A stretch of 64,000 nucleotides of DNA. It comes from a virus. Below, piece after piece: positions 8,366 to 17,240 of the stretch. Every line of letters starts with the position of its first letter. Positions within the stretch are counted from its first letter, which is position 1. The translations under genes and the position numbers were made by a program. Location of the stretch: positions 151,769 to 215,768 of the IMG/VR virus record IMGVR_UViG_3300005337_000441; one strand, given 5' to 3'. A model generated the notes under the pieces. The model had not been told where the DNA came from. It did no database searches and saw only the letters and a program-made list of their open reading frames with translations.

Positions 8366-9700
8366 ATGCCTGCAAACATTGCAACAGAAGATGTGACTGC
8401 AGCACCGGCTCTCAACGAAGAACTTGAGACGGTGCGTGCAGACAGCATGACGGTGAAGAAATCGTTGCGCGACATCTCGCTGGATCTGGATTTCATGCTC
8501 GGTGCTCGCTCCCGCATGGGCGAGCTCGTGCGCGTCAACGGCATCCTCACGGACGCCGTGGGTTACGGCATGCCGCTCGATGAGACGGGTGCCCAGATCG
8601 CCCAAGTGGCGGTCGAGAACATCTGTCGACGTCTGGGGCTGAGCACTCAAAAGGCTCAGATCACTCCTGGTCTGGAACACTTCAAGGACAAGGCCACGGC
8701 CATGATGGCCACCAAGATCGCGCTGGAGAGCGTGACCGAGGTGATCAAGACGCTTGCCAAGAAGATCATCGAGTGGCTCCAGGGCATCTGGAACCGCATC
8801 AAGAAGTTCTTCAGTCGCATCGGCGTTCAGCTGCGTCTGACCAAGGAGAATCTTCAGTCCGCCATCGGCCTGGTGAACAAGCTCCCGTCTGACGCCAAGC
8901 CTGTCACCGAGTACATCGAAGACAACAAGGTGGCCAACGAGGATTCGGAATACGCTGACCACGACTACAGCTTCCTTGACAACCACATCCTCTTCGGCAT
9001 CAAGGGCAAGTGCGATTCTTCCACTGCGATGGAGATCGTGAAGAACACCTCCACGTTGATCAACATCAACCGCGAGATCATTCTGCACATCGTCACGTGT
9101 CTGCAAAACCTCATGGATCGTCCTCCGAGCGAGGACAACCTGGAGGCCTACGCCGAGAAGCTCACGGGTGAGATCAAGGAGAAGATGAGTCGCTTCACCT
9201 TGCTCAACAAAAAGAGTGAAGGCAACAAGGTGGTCTACTCGTACGGGCACTTTCACGACAGCGAAGTCTTCCGGCTGCGTGAAGCTGTGGGTATGAGCGA
9301 GGACGACCAGCGGGTGCGCCTCTTCAACATCGATCTGTCCACTGAGAAGATCAAGGACGAACCTTACCGCGTGAAGGTGCTCTCCAAGGGCGAGATGAGC
9401 CATCTGGCCGTGGAGACCATGCGCCTGGTGGATCAGACCGAAGCCTTCAACAAGGTGATCCCGATCGTGGAGAAGGTGCTGCACCACGCTTCCGACACGC
9501 TGCAAGGCTTCTACAACAAGGTCACGACCGACGAAAGCAAGACCACTATCACCCAGGCACTGAACATGATTCACGACATGTTCAACTACGTGGGGCGTCA
9601 CCTGCCAGAGCTCTCAGCTTCTGCGGTGCGGGTGGCTTCGGACTCCTCGGTCTATGTGCGGGCCTCCGTGCAACGACACAAGAAAGCGCAAGCTGCGTGA
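8366..9700 (+). CDS. Probable internal head protein, 444 aa
   Basis: A paralog of the 4770 and 13617 products. Residues about 81-150 hold the shared segment: VENICRRLGL, a linker, LEHF, KIALES, then the amphipathic helix with WLQGIWNRIKKFF. The first 50 residues are an acidic leader. The C-terminal half is helical, with a basic end (QRHKKAQAA). It is a single-gene unit with its own promoter-like element and terminator. Packaging in the capsid and proteolytic trimming are inferred from the phiKZ-like family pattern, not seen directly. Confidence 0.75.
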   Translation: MPANIATEDVTAAPALNEELETVRADSMTVKKSLRDISLDLDFMLGARSRMGELVRVNGILTDAVGYGMPLDETGAQIAQVAVENICRRLGLSTQKAQITPGLEHFKDKATAMMATKIALESVTEVIKTLAKKIIEWLQGIWNRIKKFFSRIGVQLRLTKENLQSAIGLVNKLPSDAKPVTEYIEDNKVANEDSEYADHDYSFLDNHILFGIKGKCDSSTAMEIVKNTSTLININREIILHIVTCLQNLMDRPPSEDNLEAYAEKLTGEIKEKMSRFTLLNKKSEGNKVVYSYGHFHDSEVFRLREAVGMSEDDQRVRLFNIDLSTEKIKDEPYRVKVLSKGEMSHLAVETMRLVDQTEAFNKVIPIVEKVLHHASDTLQGFYNKVTTDESKTTITQALNMIHDMFNYVGRHLPELSASAVRVASDSSVYVRASVQRHKKAQAA

Positions 9701-9705
9701 GAATG

Positions 9706-9745
9706 CCCCGGGAGAGCTTCGGCTTTCCTGGGGTCTTATGCCGTC
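9706..9745 (+). terminator. UUCG-loop terminator plus TATGCCGTC
   Basis: A 12-bp stem (9706-9717 with 9722-9733) has a TTCG loop. It is followed not by a T-run but by TCT and then TATGCCGTC (9737-9745), and only then by TTTTTT. A clear example of the recurrent post-hairpin motif. Confidence 0.85.
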
Positions 9746-9764
9746 TTTTTTCTGTTCAGTCCTC

Positions 9765-9775
9765 AGATCCTATGA
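9765..9775 (+). promoter_or_regulatory. Class B promoter-like element
   Basis: AGATCCTATGA, 22 bases before the 457 aa virion gene, matches the elements at 6182 and 8333. Confidence 0.45.
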
Positions 9776-9796
9776 TTACCATGACAGGAGGCTTGA

Positions 9797-11170
9797 ATGC
9801 CAATTGCTGGCCAAAAACCGACATCGGAACCGGAAGTCCGAGTTGAACTTCCCGCTGTCGAGCCAACAAACTACAAGTCGGTCATTTATGACGACAACAA
9901 CGTTCCTCTGCAATCGCTTCTCGCGTTCGTAGAAGGCGCTCCCTGGCCCGTAGACTACTACGCCCAGGTCAAGGCACAACACAACGATCTGCGTGACGTG
10001 GATCCCGGCCAGCAAGCCGTCTACCAACAGTACCAGAAGTTCGTGGGTCTGGAGATCCGCGTGGACCAGGCTCTGACCACGTCGTTCGATTCCAACTCCG
10101 CCAACTCCACGGTGACGGGCAGCGGCAACATGTATCCGTTCATGAAGGTGAACGTGGGGGATGTGTTCGTGACGGATGTGGCCGACAACAAGCGGGCCAT
10201 GTTCCGTTTGACGGAAGTCAGCCGCCGCACCTTCAACCGTGACAGTGCCTGGACCATCGAGTACACGATGATCGGTTACGTGGACGGCAGTGCCGACAAC
10301 CAAGCACAGTTCGCTGCGCTGGAGAACGGCACCATCCGTACGTACTACTTCAGCAAGGATCGCTTGCTGGAGGGTCTGCAGCCGTTCATCAAGAGCGAAG
10401 AGTACGCCAACGTCACCAACCTGCGTTCGGTCTACGAGGATCTGATCCAGTACTACTTCCAGAACATCTTCAACCTGAAGTACTCCACGCTCGTGGTGCC
10501 AGGTCAAGACTACGCGATCTACGACATGCATCTGGTCGAGTTCCTGATGAAAATCGTGGACACGGAAGATGCGGATCAGATCAAGCACGTCAAGCGCCTG
10601 ACTGCGGACAACGACATCTACCTGCAGCAACCCGACCTGTGGTCGATGCTGTACGAGCGTGACTACCCGCAGCGCTTGCGCTGCAACCAGGTCTTTGGCC
10701 TGGTGGGACGCAACTACTTCAACCGCAACACGTTCTTGACGGGGTTCCGTTACAGCAACGTGCAGTACCTGGTCTACCCCAACGATCCGGACACCTCGCT
10801 CAACATCGAGGGCACGTGCGGTGCCAAGCCGATCGACCTGCAAGAGATCATCAACACCACGCCGTTCAAGGGCCAGGATTACTCGGACGTGGACAACACG
10901 TACGTGGACGATCTGAAGTCCTACGACATCATCCACGAGGTGCTCTCGGACGACCGCTACGTTCTGTCTGCGGCGTTCTATGACGACACGGACGACAAGT
11001 CGCTGCTGGAGATCCTGGTGCGTGACTACATGAACAGAGCGGCGATCGATCTCCCCAAGCTCCTCGCCTGTTGCAACGTGTTCAAGAAGTGGAAACGCCT
11101 GGAGCAGTTCTACTACGGGCCGCTCCTGCTCACGCTGCTGCGTGAAGCCTACAGGGCTCAGTACACCTGA
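9797..11170 (+). CDS. Putative tail/baseplate protein, 457 aa
   Basis: It starts MPIAGQKPTSEPEVRV after GGAGG. The first half is beta-rich; the middle contains a long Tyr/Asp/Asn-rich part, and the end is helical. No membrane or catalytic motif is visible. It heads a run of genes (9797-14930) with short gaps or overlaps that ends with the third internal-head-like gene. A baseplate or tail role is inferred from the run; the family is not recognised. Confidence 0.85.
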   Translation: MPIAGQKPTSEPEVRVELPAVEPTNYKSVIYDDNNVPLQSLLAFVEGAPWPVDYYAQVKAQHNDLRDVDPGQQAVYQQYQKFVGLEIRVDQALTTSFDSNSANSTVTGSGNMYPFMKVNVGDVFVTDVADNKRAMFRLTEVSRRTFNRDSAWTIEYTMIGYVDGSADNQAQFAALENGTIRTYYFSKDRLLEGLQPFIKSEEYANVTNLRSVYEDLIQYYFQNIFNLKYSTLVVPGQDYAIYDMHLVEFLMKIVDTEDADQIKHVKRLTADNDIYLQQPDLWSMLYERDYPQRLRCNQVFGLVGRNYFNRNTFLTGFRYSNVQYLVYPNDPDTSLNIEGTCGAKPIDLQEIINTTPFKGQDYSDVDNTYVDDLKSYDIIHEVLSDDRYVLSAAFYDDTDDKSLLEILVRDYMNRAAIDLPKLLACCNVFKKWKRLEQFYYGPLLLTLLREAYRAQYT

Positions 11171-11189
11171 AGCTACAAGGAGCCTCACC

Positions 11190-11873
11190 ATGCGTCAACG
11201 ACTCATGGCAGAAAAGCGCCGGCAAGAAGAAGCGCTCAAGAACGATACCACGCACGCGATCTGGGAATTGAAGTTCCATGTGAAAGTTCCTCAGCTCGCG
11301 GTGCGCGGCATCGAGATGATCCGCTTGCGCGGCACGCTCGTCTCCGGCGTCAAGGAAATTGACGATGACATCAAGAACCGGCTGATCTCCACGTACTGTT
11401 CGATCAACGAAATGATCGAGCTCTACCGCCAAGACATCCCGGTTCGCGTGACCAACGTTGCCGACACCAAGACGATCTACGAGCACATCACCACACACCT
11501 CGTGGCCTGGCGCGACCAGTTGAAACGTGGCGTGAACCTGGGTCGTGCTCCGATCGGTGACCTGATCCTCATGGATCGGTTTGCCACCACCGTCTACGCT
11601 TACGCCAAGTACCGTTTCCTGGAACAAGGCGACGAGCTCGACAGCCTGCTGGCACGTCACATCACCGGCATCATGGGTGTGTCCATGAACAACTTCTTCG
11701 ACACGAAGGCAATCGCCCGGATGAAGATGAAGGAAGTCGGCGAGAACGCCACCATCGACGAGCATGGCAACACGGTCATCAACGGCAACGATACGGTGAT
11801 CCCGGCTCGTGAGTCCTACTCGGAGTTCTTCGAAGAACGCCTCATCAACGGTTCATGGAGAGGAAAGAGATAA
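11190..11873 (+). CDS. Virion-module hypothetical protein, 227 aa
   Basis: The start is ATG at 11190 (MRQRLMAEKRRQEEALKN), preceded by AAGGAG. A longer frame from 11142 would overlap the previous gene and lacks a good ribosome site. The N-terminal 20 residues are a basic helix, and the rest is mixed alpha/beta. It sits 19 bases after the 457 aa gene and three bases before the 475 aa gene. An assembly or tail-joining role is possible, but only by context. Confidence 0.83.
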   Translation: MRQRLMAEKRRQEEALKNDTTHAIWELKFHVKVPQLAVRGIEMIRLRGTLVSGVKEIDDDIKNRLISTYCSINEMIELYRQDIPVRVTNVADTKTIYEHITTHLVAWRDQLKRGVNLGRAPIGDLILMDRFATTVYAYAKYRFLEQGDELDSLLARHITGIMGVSMNNFFDTKAIARMKMKEVGENATIDEHGNTVINGNDTVIPARESYSEFFEERLINGSWRGKR

Positions 11874-11876
11874 GAC

Positions 11877-13304
11877 ATGGCCAACAGCTATGAACTTGAG
11901 AGTTCACCGATTTGGATGGACGTCAAGAAAATCATTGGCTCCGGTAAGAAGCCAGTGAAATTCGAGTATCGGGGTCAACTGCACACCGAGAAGCAAGACA
12001 TCACGGTTCTCAAGATCAAATCGCTGGACGTCGTTCGTGACTACTGGCGCAAGATCGGAGACCTCGTCGAGATCATGTTCCAGATGCCACTGGGCGACTA
12101 CATGAACTTGCTCTATCCTTTTCGGACCAACCTGGAGTTCTCGATCAAGCGGATCGAGCTCACGGAAGGCTCCACTGAGAAGGAGCCCAACTCCAAAGTC
12201 TACGTCGAACGCTACAAGGCGGTTTTCCTCGTGGACAAGAATCCGGTGCCCGCCACAGCCGACCTGGAACAGTACGACAACGAATCGCTGAACAACGCGG
12301 ACATCGTGGACGTGCGTTTGCAACTGGTAGATCGCTCGCTCGAACCCCTGCGCATCAAGACCGCGTTCGGTGTGTTCCGTGACGTCACACAAAAGCAAGT
12401 CATCCGCACGGTGCTCGGTGGTGAATCCGCCAAGGTTCTCGTGGACGGCAAGCCTTCGATTGACGGCATCAACATCGTTGAGCCTGACAACCTGGAAGAA
12501 AAAGATCACATCATCTTCCGCAACGGTGTCTCTGTGCTCTCGGTGCCCACCTATCTCCAAGAAGAGATGGGCGGTGTGTACAGTACGGGGATCGGTACGT
12601 ATCTGCAGCGCTACAAGGAAAAGCGCCTGTGGTTCGTCTACCCGGTCTACGACACCAAGCGCTTCGACAAGACGCCTGACGACAAACTCATCGTCTATGC
12701 CTTGCCCCAGGACAAGTACCCGGGGTTGGATCGCACCTACAACAAGGACGGAGCGGTCGTGATGGTGGTGGCTACCTCTGGCCGTCGCTATCAGGACAGT
12801 GCAGACGTGGACTTCATGAACAAGGGGGTGGGTTTCCGCATGGCGGAGGCTCGATCCTTCATGAAGAAACCCGTGGTCCTGAAGGAAGGCGAAGGTGCCA
12901 AGGGTGTGCGGGTGAAGCTCAACCATGAGTCAGGCACGGAAGACCGGGAAGACGGTCTGAATTATGCCCCGACCGTGGAGACGTCTGCCAATCCGTTCAC
13001 GGAGTACAGCCGCGTGCTCGGGATGCAAGTCGCCCAGGTGGACTTCCTGTGGGAGAACTCCAACCCTGAGCTGCTGTACCCCGGCATGCCTGTGAAGTAC
13101 GTGTTCCTGGACAACAACAAGCCCGTGGAACTCAAGGGGACGGTCGTGTTCGTTCACACCCTCACCGCTTTACAGGCTCAAGGCACCAACTCCAACGTCT
13201 ACAAGAACATCTCGACAGTGACGCTGCTCGTCGAACAAGTCTCCGTGGAGGCAAAGTTCAAGAACCGCCCACTGCCTCCGGCCAAACCCTATGCAAAGTT
13301 CTAG
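11877..13304 (+). CDS. Putative baseplate/tail structural protein, 475 aa
   Basis: It starts MANSYELESSPIWMD. The protein is beta-rich throughout, with a C-terminal portion (about 380-475) patterned like a small beta-barrel (LYPGMPVKYVFLD, then VVFVHTLTA). This general look is common in baseplate hub or wedge proteins, but I cannot assign one. Its last 14 bases overlap the next gene, indicating coupled translation. Confidence 0.85.
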   Translation: MANSYELESSPIWMDVKKIIGSGKKPVKFEYRGQLHTEKQDITVLKIKSLDVVRDYWRKIGDLVEIMFQMPLGDYMNLLYPFRTNLEFSIKRIELTEGSTEKEPNSKVYVERYKAVFLVDKNPVPATADLEQYDNESLNNADIVDVRLQLVDRSLEPLRIKTAFGVFRDVTQKQVIRTVLGGESAKVLVDGKPSIDGINIVEPDNLEEKDHIIFRNGVSVLSVPTYLQEEMGGVYSTGIGTYLQRYKEKRLWFVYPVYDTKRFDKTPDDKLIVYALPQDKYPGLDRTYNKDGAVVMVVATSGRRYQDSADVDFMNKGVGFRMAEARSFMKKPVVLKEGEGAKGVRVKLNHESGTEDREDGLNYAPTVETSANPFTEYSRVLGMQVAQVDFLWENSNPELLYPGMPVKYVFLDNNKPVELKGTVVFVHTLTALQAQGTNSNVYKNISTVTLLVEQVSVEAKFKNRPLPPAKPYAKF

Positions 13305-13620
13305 CAACCTCTACCAAGCTCTTCTGAAGTTCCTGTCACGTTTCACGGATAGGAAGATCCCCGGACCCAAGGGGGTGAGCACGGACGACAACCTCGTCCT
13401 CAGTAGCAACCCTACTGCGGAACAGATCGAAAAAGCTCAACGTCAGACCAAGGCCGTCTACCGTCTGCGAGACCCCGATGAAGTCGGGGGCTTTGAGATG
13501 GACGGCCAGGTCATCCGGGGTGACAAGTCCCTCATCAAGGTTCGCCACACACGCACGCAAGAGATCCTCCTCATGCCCAAGCGTACGTGGGAACTCCTCT
13601 TCGAAAAGGAAAAACCGTGA
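13291..13620 (+). CDS. Small virion-module protein, 109 aa
   Basis: It starts MQSSSNLYQALLKF inside the end of the 475 aa gene and ends in GTGA, where the next gene begins. The C-terminal half (about 55-105) looks like a compact beta domain (VYRLRDPDEVGG, then IKVRHTRTQEILLMP). Being locked between two overlaps suggests a fixed ratio with its neighbours. Function is unknown. Confidence 0.8.
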   Translation: MQSSSNLYQALLKFLSRFTDRKIPGPKGVSTDDNLVLSSNPTAEQIEKAQRQTKAVYRLRDPDEVGGFEMDGQVIRGDKSLIKVRHTRTQEILLMPKRTWELLFEKEKP

Positions 13621-14930
13621 TCACGATCGACATTGAAGAAGACGCGCTGAAAGTGGTCGGCTCCGACGAGCAAGGCGGCGTCTGGTCTCCGTCGGACACG
13701 TTCGACAAGGAAGACCATTCCATCGTTGGCGAGTACAAGCGCCAGCAATGGGAGATCAGCGACGGCCTCACGCAGATCGAACAGATCACCGCGCTGGAAG
13801 ACATCTTCACCGAAGCCGGTGACGACATCTCCGAGCAAGCCGAGCAGATGCTGCAGGTGACGTTGGAGTCCATCGCCACCCGTCTCGGCCTGGAGCGTCC
13901 TGCCAAGCCGGCGCTGGAGTCTTTCAAGACCAAGCACGTGGCACTGGAAGGTCTGGGTGGCTACCTCAAGCAGATCTGGGAGCGCATCGTCGAGATGTTC
14001 AAGAAGATGTGCAAGGCCGTGCACGACTGGGTCGGCAAGATGGTCGGCAAGGAAAATGCCGCTCACGTCGACAAGGTCAAGCGTGAAGGCAAGGAGATTG
14101 CCAAGAGCGCTCCGGCAGCTCCGAAGCTCACGCAAGTGGGCAATGGCGCGGTCCAACACTTCAAACACCTGGGCAACAACTTCGACATCAAGGCACTCAA
14201 CCGTGACCTCGCCGCACTGCATGCTTCCGTGAAGGCGGCTCACGGTTTTGACAAGGTGATCGGTGAAGTGCTCGGCCTTCTGAACAAGCTGGTCGAAGAA
14301 CGCATCGAAGGGGAAACGGATCTGGACCCCAGCGCCATCGACGCGGTCTTTGCGCCGCTGAACGCCTACACGTCGGCACACTTCCCCACGCTCACCGACC
14401 GTGCCCACTACAGCGTCGGCATCGAGGCAGCCATGCGCAACGCGTTCCCTCACGACTCGGTGCGGGTACAACACTGCCTGGCGCTCCGAGGTCTGGCTTC
14501 GGGCATTGCCTTCTTGGCACTGGAACACAACCATCCGACGGTGCCGGTCAAGTACGTCTACGACCTGCAACATCCCAACTACAGCGACAAGCTCTCCGAC
14601 ACCTTCACCGCCATGGTGCCGGACGTCGGTTCGCTCCAGACCTACGCGGGCATGATCGAGAAGGTCGGCAACGACTTTGACCACGCCGCAGACAACGCGC
14701 AAGACACCATCGGCCAAGACAAGTACGTCAAGAACATGGAGCGCATCCGTGATCTGGTCGGCAAGAAGAAGAGCCCCTGGCTCAGCGCGGCGCCGGCCAT
14801 GTACCGTCAGGTGCATGAACTGCAAAGCGCTGCACTGCGACTCCTTCAAGGACTGAGTTCCTCGATTCACTCCCACTGGGGCATGTACGAGATCTTCATC
14901 AAGCAGTACAGGGTCGAAAAGACCAGCTAA
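13617..14930 (+). CDS. Probable internal head protein, 437 aa
   Basis: The frame is open from 13587, but GTG at 13617 overlaps the previous stop (GTGA), follows AAGGA, and brings the length to 437 aa, close to its 439, 444 and 446 aa relatives. Residues 1-75 form an acidic leader. Residues about 80-140 carry the shared segment (LESIATRLGL, ALESF, VALEGL, then an amphipathic helix with WERIVEMFKK). The remainder is helical. A UUCG terminator follows. The internal head role is inferred as for the paralogs. Confidence 0.75.
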   Translation: MITIDIEEDALKVVGSDEQGGVWSPSDTFDKEDHSIVGEYKRQQWEISDGLTQIEQITALEDIFTEAGDDISEQAEQMLQVTLESIATRLGLERPAKPALESFKTKHVALEGLGGYLKQIWERIVEMFKKMCKAVHDWVGKMVGKENAAHVDKVKREGKEIAKSAPAAPKLTQVGNGAVQHFKHLGNNFDIKALNRDLAALHASVKAAHGFDKVIGEVLGLLNKLVEERIEGETDLDPSAIDAVFAPLNAYTSAHFPTLTDRAHYSVGIEAAMRNAFPHDSVRVQHCLALRGLASGIAFLALEHNHPTVPVKYVYDLQHPNYSDKLSDTFTAMVPDVGSLQTYAGMIEKVGNDFDHAADNAQDTIGQDKYVKNMERIRDLVGKKKSPWLSAAPAMYRQVHELQSAALRLLQGLSSSIHSHWGMYEIFIKQYRVEKTS

Positions 14931-14937
14931 GCGCACA

Positions 14938-14976
14938 CAGGAGGGGGCCTTCGGGCTCCCTCCTGTTTATGCCGTC
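14938..14976 (+). terminator. UUCG-loop terminator plus TATGCCGTC
   Basis: A 12-bp stem (14938-14949 with 14954-14965) with a TTCG loop, a short TTT, then TATGCCGTC at 14968-14976. The core GGGGCC-TTCG-GGCTCC is identical to those at 6142 and 41485. Confidence 0.92.
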
Positions 14977-14990
14977 TACTTTTCTTTTCC

Positions 14991-15004
14991 AAAATCCTCT
15001 GGTG
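14991..15004 (+). promoter_or_regulatory. Class B2 promoter-like element (ATCCTCTGGTG)
   Basis: AAAATCCTCTGGTG lies 24 bases before the 147 aa gene. Near-identical blocks occur at 16485 and 63431, each in the leader of a transcription unit. Confidence 0.4.
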
Positions 15005-15027
15005 AAAGCTCTTCTGGAGTGTGTCCA

Positions 15028-15471
15028 ATGCCTAAGGCAAAAATGACCGAGCGCGAGTTCCTCATCAGTCTCGCTCTCAAGAATTACAACCAGCAGTTCG
15101 GAAAAGACTTCAGAGTCGAGGACTGCGATATCAAATCTCTCGACACCCGTGTGAACTACGATCTCAGTTATGAGGTCTGGACCAACCGGGTAGATGACTT
15201 CTTGCGCATGCGCATGCACTTGCTCCTCAGTCATGGGGATGGCCTGGGCAAGTACCGACTGGAAACAGACGGCACGCAAGACGTTGGTGGTCTCACCGAC
15301 GAAGTGTTCGTGGCCTTGGGGCGGGTGGACCGCTACTACAAGGATGCGGGCATCTACAAGTTCCACCCCATCCTTCCCGACAATGCGCTCCTTCCTTACA
15401 TCCTTGGCGAGGATTATGACCCGATCCTCGACGAGGCCGGGGAACCCCTCTTTACCGAAAACGGAACCTGA
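15028..15471 (+). CDS. Hypothetical protein, 147 aa
   Basis: ATG at 15028 (MPKAKMTEREFLI) is chosen over the GTG at 15019, since GGAG sits nine bases before it. The protein has a helical start and a Tyr/Asp-rich C-terminal half ending in an acidic tail. It is first of three closely packed genes (15028-16478) behind a class B element. No family is recognised; a late virion accessory role is inferred. Confidence 0.8.
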   Translation: MPKAKMTEREFLISLALKNYNQQFGKDFRVEDCDIKSLDTRVNYDLSYEVWTNRVDDFLRMRMHLLLSHGDGLGKYRLETDGTQDVGGLTDEVFVALGRVDRYYKDAGIYKFHPILPDNALLPYILGEDYDPILDEAGEPLFTENGT

Positions 15472-15481
15472 GGCAGACGAC

Positions 15482-16006
15482 ATGCTGACGGACCAACTCA
15501 AACAGGACATCCGTCAGTTCGTCACCGAGCTGTTGGATCAACACAATCCCCCGGTCCGCAAAGAGGATCAGCAGTCCTATGTCGAATCCCTCCAGTTCTC
15601 GCTGGCCGGGAAATCTGAAAAAGGTCACCAGCATGTCCACGCGGACATCAAGGACCGCTTCCCGTCTCTGGCCTTGATCGTCAGACGAGAAGGTGAAAAC
15701 ATCGTCATGGAAGTGACGGTCTCCAAAGTGCGAGGCTACTGCATGGGCGGAGCACTCATCGGGGTCATGGCTCAGTCCTTGAATCCGGAGAATGCTTCCA
15801 AGCCAATGCACACCGACTCGCGGCAGTTCATCAACGGTGAGTTGCTCTACAAGTTCACGCTACCCGACAACGTGAGAAACGCCATGCCAATCAAAGTGTT
15901 GGCTTTCATGCGGGATCTCAATGACCCCGAGGTGGACGTCCGTACGGACGTTCGAATTTTGAGTGTTGGGAAGTTACAGGGAAGCATCAATGAGCAAACT
16001 CTCTGA
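15482..16006 (+). CDS. Hypothetical protein, 174 aa
   Basis: It starts MLTDQLKQDIRQFV ten bases after the previous stop, with GAGG overlapping that stop. The N-terminal 45 residues are helical; the rest looks like a beta-sandwich (alternating hydrophobic strands around residues 75-170). It overlaps the hydrolase gene by 17 bases, so the two are probably translated together. Function is unknown. Confidence 0.8.
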   Translation: MLTDQLKQDIRQFVTELLDQHNPPVRKEDQQSYVESLQFSLAGKSEKGHQHVHADIKDRFPSLALIVRREGENIVMEVTVSKVRGYCMGGALIGVMAQSLNPENASKPMHTDSRQFINGELLYKFTLPDNVRNAMPIKVLAFMRDLNDPEVDVRTDVRILSVGKLQGSINEQTL

Positions 16007-16478
16007 TTTGCGTACGGGTGACGTCTTGGCTTGGAAGCGCGACAAGCGCAGCAAGATGAGCAATCTGTTCATCCGAGTCATCCGTTACTTCACGGGCGGA
16101 GAATATGGCCATGTGGGCATCGTCATTCGACTGGCCGGTTGGGCTTTTGTACTGGAGGCATCGTTGCCTCTGGTGCGTCTGTCGCTGGTGCGCCCGATGG
16201 AAGAGATCTGGCACATCCCTCTGCCCCGACGTCCCGACGAGTCCGTGATCGCACAGTACATCAACCTGGTCGGACTGAACTATTCGATCATCGACGCCTT
16301 GCGAGCGGTGTTCGGTAAGGTCAGCAAGAAGGATGACAAGTGGCAGTGTGCTGAGGTCATCATCGAGTACTGCAAGAGCATGGACTACCATCTGCCGGAG
16401 TGTGACTACACCCCCGATGCGGTGGTCAAGGCTCTTTGCAACCACTTCGTGGTGATTCCGGAACTGGTCGAGGAATAA
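15990..16478 (+). CDS. Permuted NlpC/P60-like cysteine hydrolase, 162 aa
   Basis: The start is ATG at 15990 (MSKLSDLRTGDVLAW) inside the previous gene. The pattern fits the circularly permuted NlpC/P60 (YiiX/YaeF-like papain-fold) group: the histidine comes first (EYGHVGIV, H41), an acidic residue follows (FVLEA, E56), and the cysteine is late (WQCAEV, C120). Members are thiol hydrolases acting on peptide or amide bonds, some on cell-wall peptides. There is no signal peptide, so if it acts on peptidoglycan it probably does so from the virion. Its position between virion and fibre genes supports a tail-associated role. The catalytic assignment is by motif only. Confidence 0.75.
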   Translation: MSKLSDLRTGDVLAWKRDKRSKMSNLFIRVIRYFTGGEYGHVGIVIRLAGWAFVLEASLPLVRLSLVRPMEEIWHIPLPRRPDESVIAQYINLVGLNYSIIDALRAVFGKVSKKDDKWQCAEVIIEYCKSMDYHLPECDYTPDAVVKALCNHFVVIPELVEE

Positions 16479-16484
16479 AACACC

Positions 16485-16497
16485 GAATCCTTTGGTG
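16485..16497 (+). promoter_or_regulatory. Class B2 promoter-like element
   Basis: GAATCCTTTGGTG lies 51 bases before the first fibre gene. It sits inside a small inverted repeat (ACACC/GGTGT), so an RNA hairpin is an alternative reading. Confidence 0.35.
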
Positions 16498-16547
16498 TAA
16501 CCCATCCTCTTGTTTTCGGGTGCACATTCATCACAACGAGGTAATTC

Positions 16548-17114
16548 ATGGCTCAGTTGCGCATCGAACGCGTAAATTCGTTGCCGGCGACCTTGGAACC
16601 GTCAACCCTGTACTACGTGAAGTCCTCAGACGCTGGTCTGGTGGATCTGTACGTGACAGGCAACGATGCCTCCGAAGTCCGACACCTCATCACGAAGGCT
16701 GAAATCCAGTCCTTGATCGCTTCGGCGGTCTCGGGTATGGCTGGTGCCATCGTGGTGGTGCAGGACATCGAGGAGCGCGACGCTCTGACCTTGACGGCCT
16801 CGACTATGGTCTTGGTCCTCGATGCCACGAGCGACGAGACGGTCCAAACAGGTTCGGCACTCTACGTCTGGGACGACTCCACGGGAACGTGGTACAAGGT
16901 CGCCGAGTACGAGTCTCTCGATCTCAGCCTCGACTGGGGCTCCATCCAGGGTGGACCTGCGTCCAGCCCGTCTGCAATTGACGACGCCGTGGCGAAGTCG
17001 CATACACACAGCAACAAACCCATCCTCGACGGCCTCGGTGTCGACGAAGAAGGGTCCCTGACTTACAACAGCGCAGTGATCGCCAACGTGAAGGCAGCCC
17101 CTTCGGACTGGTGA
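16548..17114 (+). CDS. Tail fibre-like protein, 188 aa
   Basis: The N-terminal 50 residues (RIERVNSLPATLEPSTLYYVK and on) are clearly homologous to those of the next two genes, suggesting a common attachment or folding domain. A middle segment (about 65-125) resembles the short beta domains common in fibres. The protein ends in SDW, echoing SEW and LDW at the ends of the products of 17241 and 20684. It is short compared with its 351 and 641 aa paralogs, so it may be an adaptor or reduced fibre. Confidence 0.8.
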   Translation: MAQLRIERVNSLPATLEPSTLYYVKSSDAGLVDLYVTGNDASEVRHLITKAEIQSLIASAVSGMAGAIVVVQDIEERDALTLTASTMVLVLDATSDETVQTGSALYVWDDSTGTWYKVAEYESLDLSLDWGSIQGGPASSPSAIDDAVAKSHTHSNKPILDGLGVDEEGSLTYNSAVIANVKAAPSDW

Positions 17115-17240
17115 CCTCTGCTTCCGAATGAAGAATTTGGTGCGTTTCAACGTTGACGCATCTGTCTTCAGCCCTTCTACGGTGCACGCCGTGGAAGATC
17201 TCCCCTCGTGCCTCCTCTTCTCTTCACTGGAGCCTTTCTC

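Noticed and set aside
17115-17240. Possible extra gene or terminator between the first two fibre genes
   Set aside because: Only a short ACGG/CCGT repeat is seen, with no T-run, class A or B element or ribosome-site-led frame.
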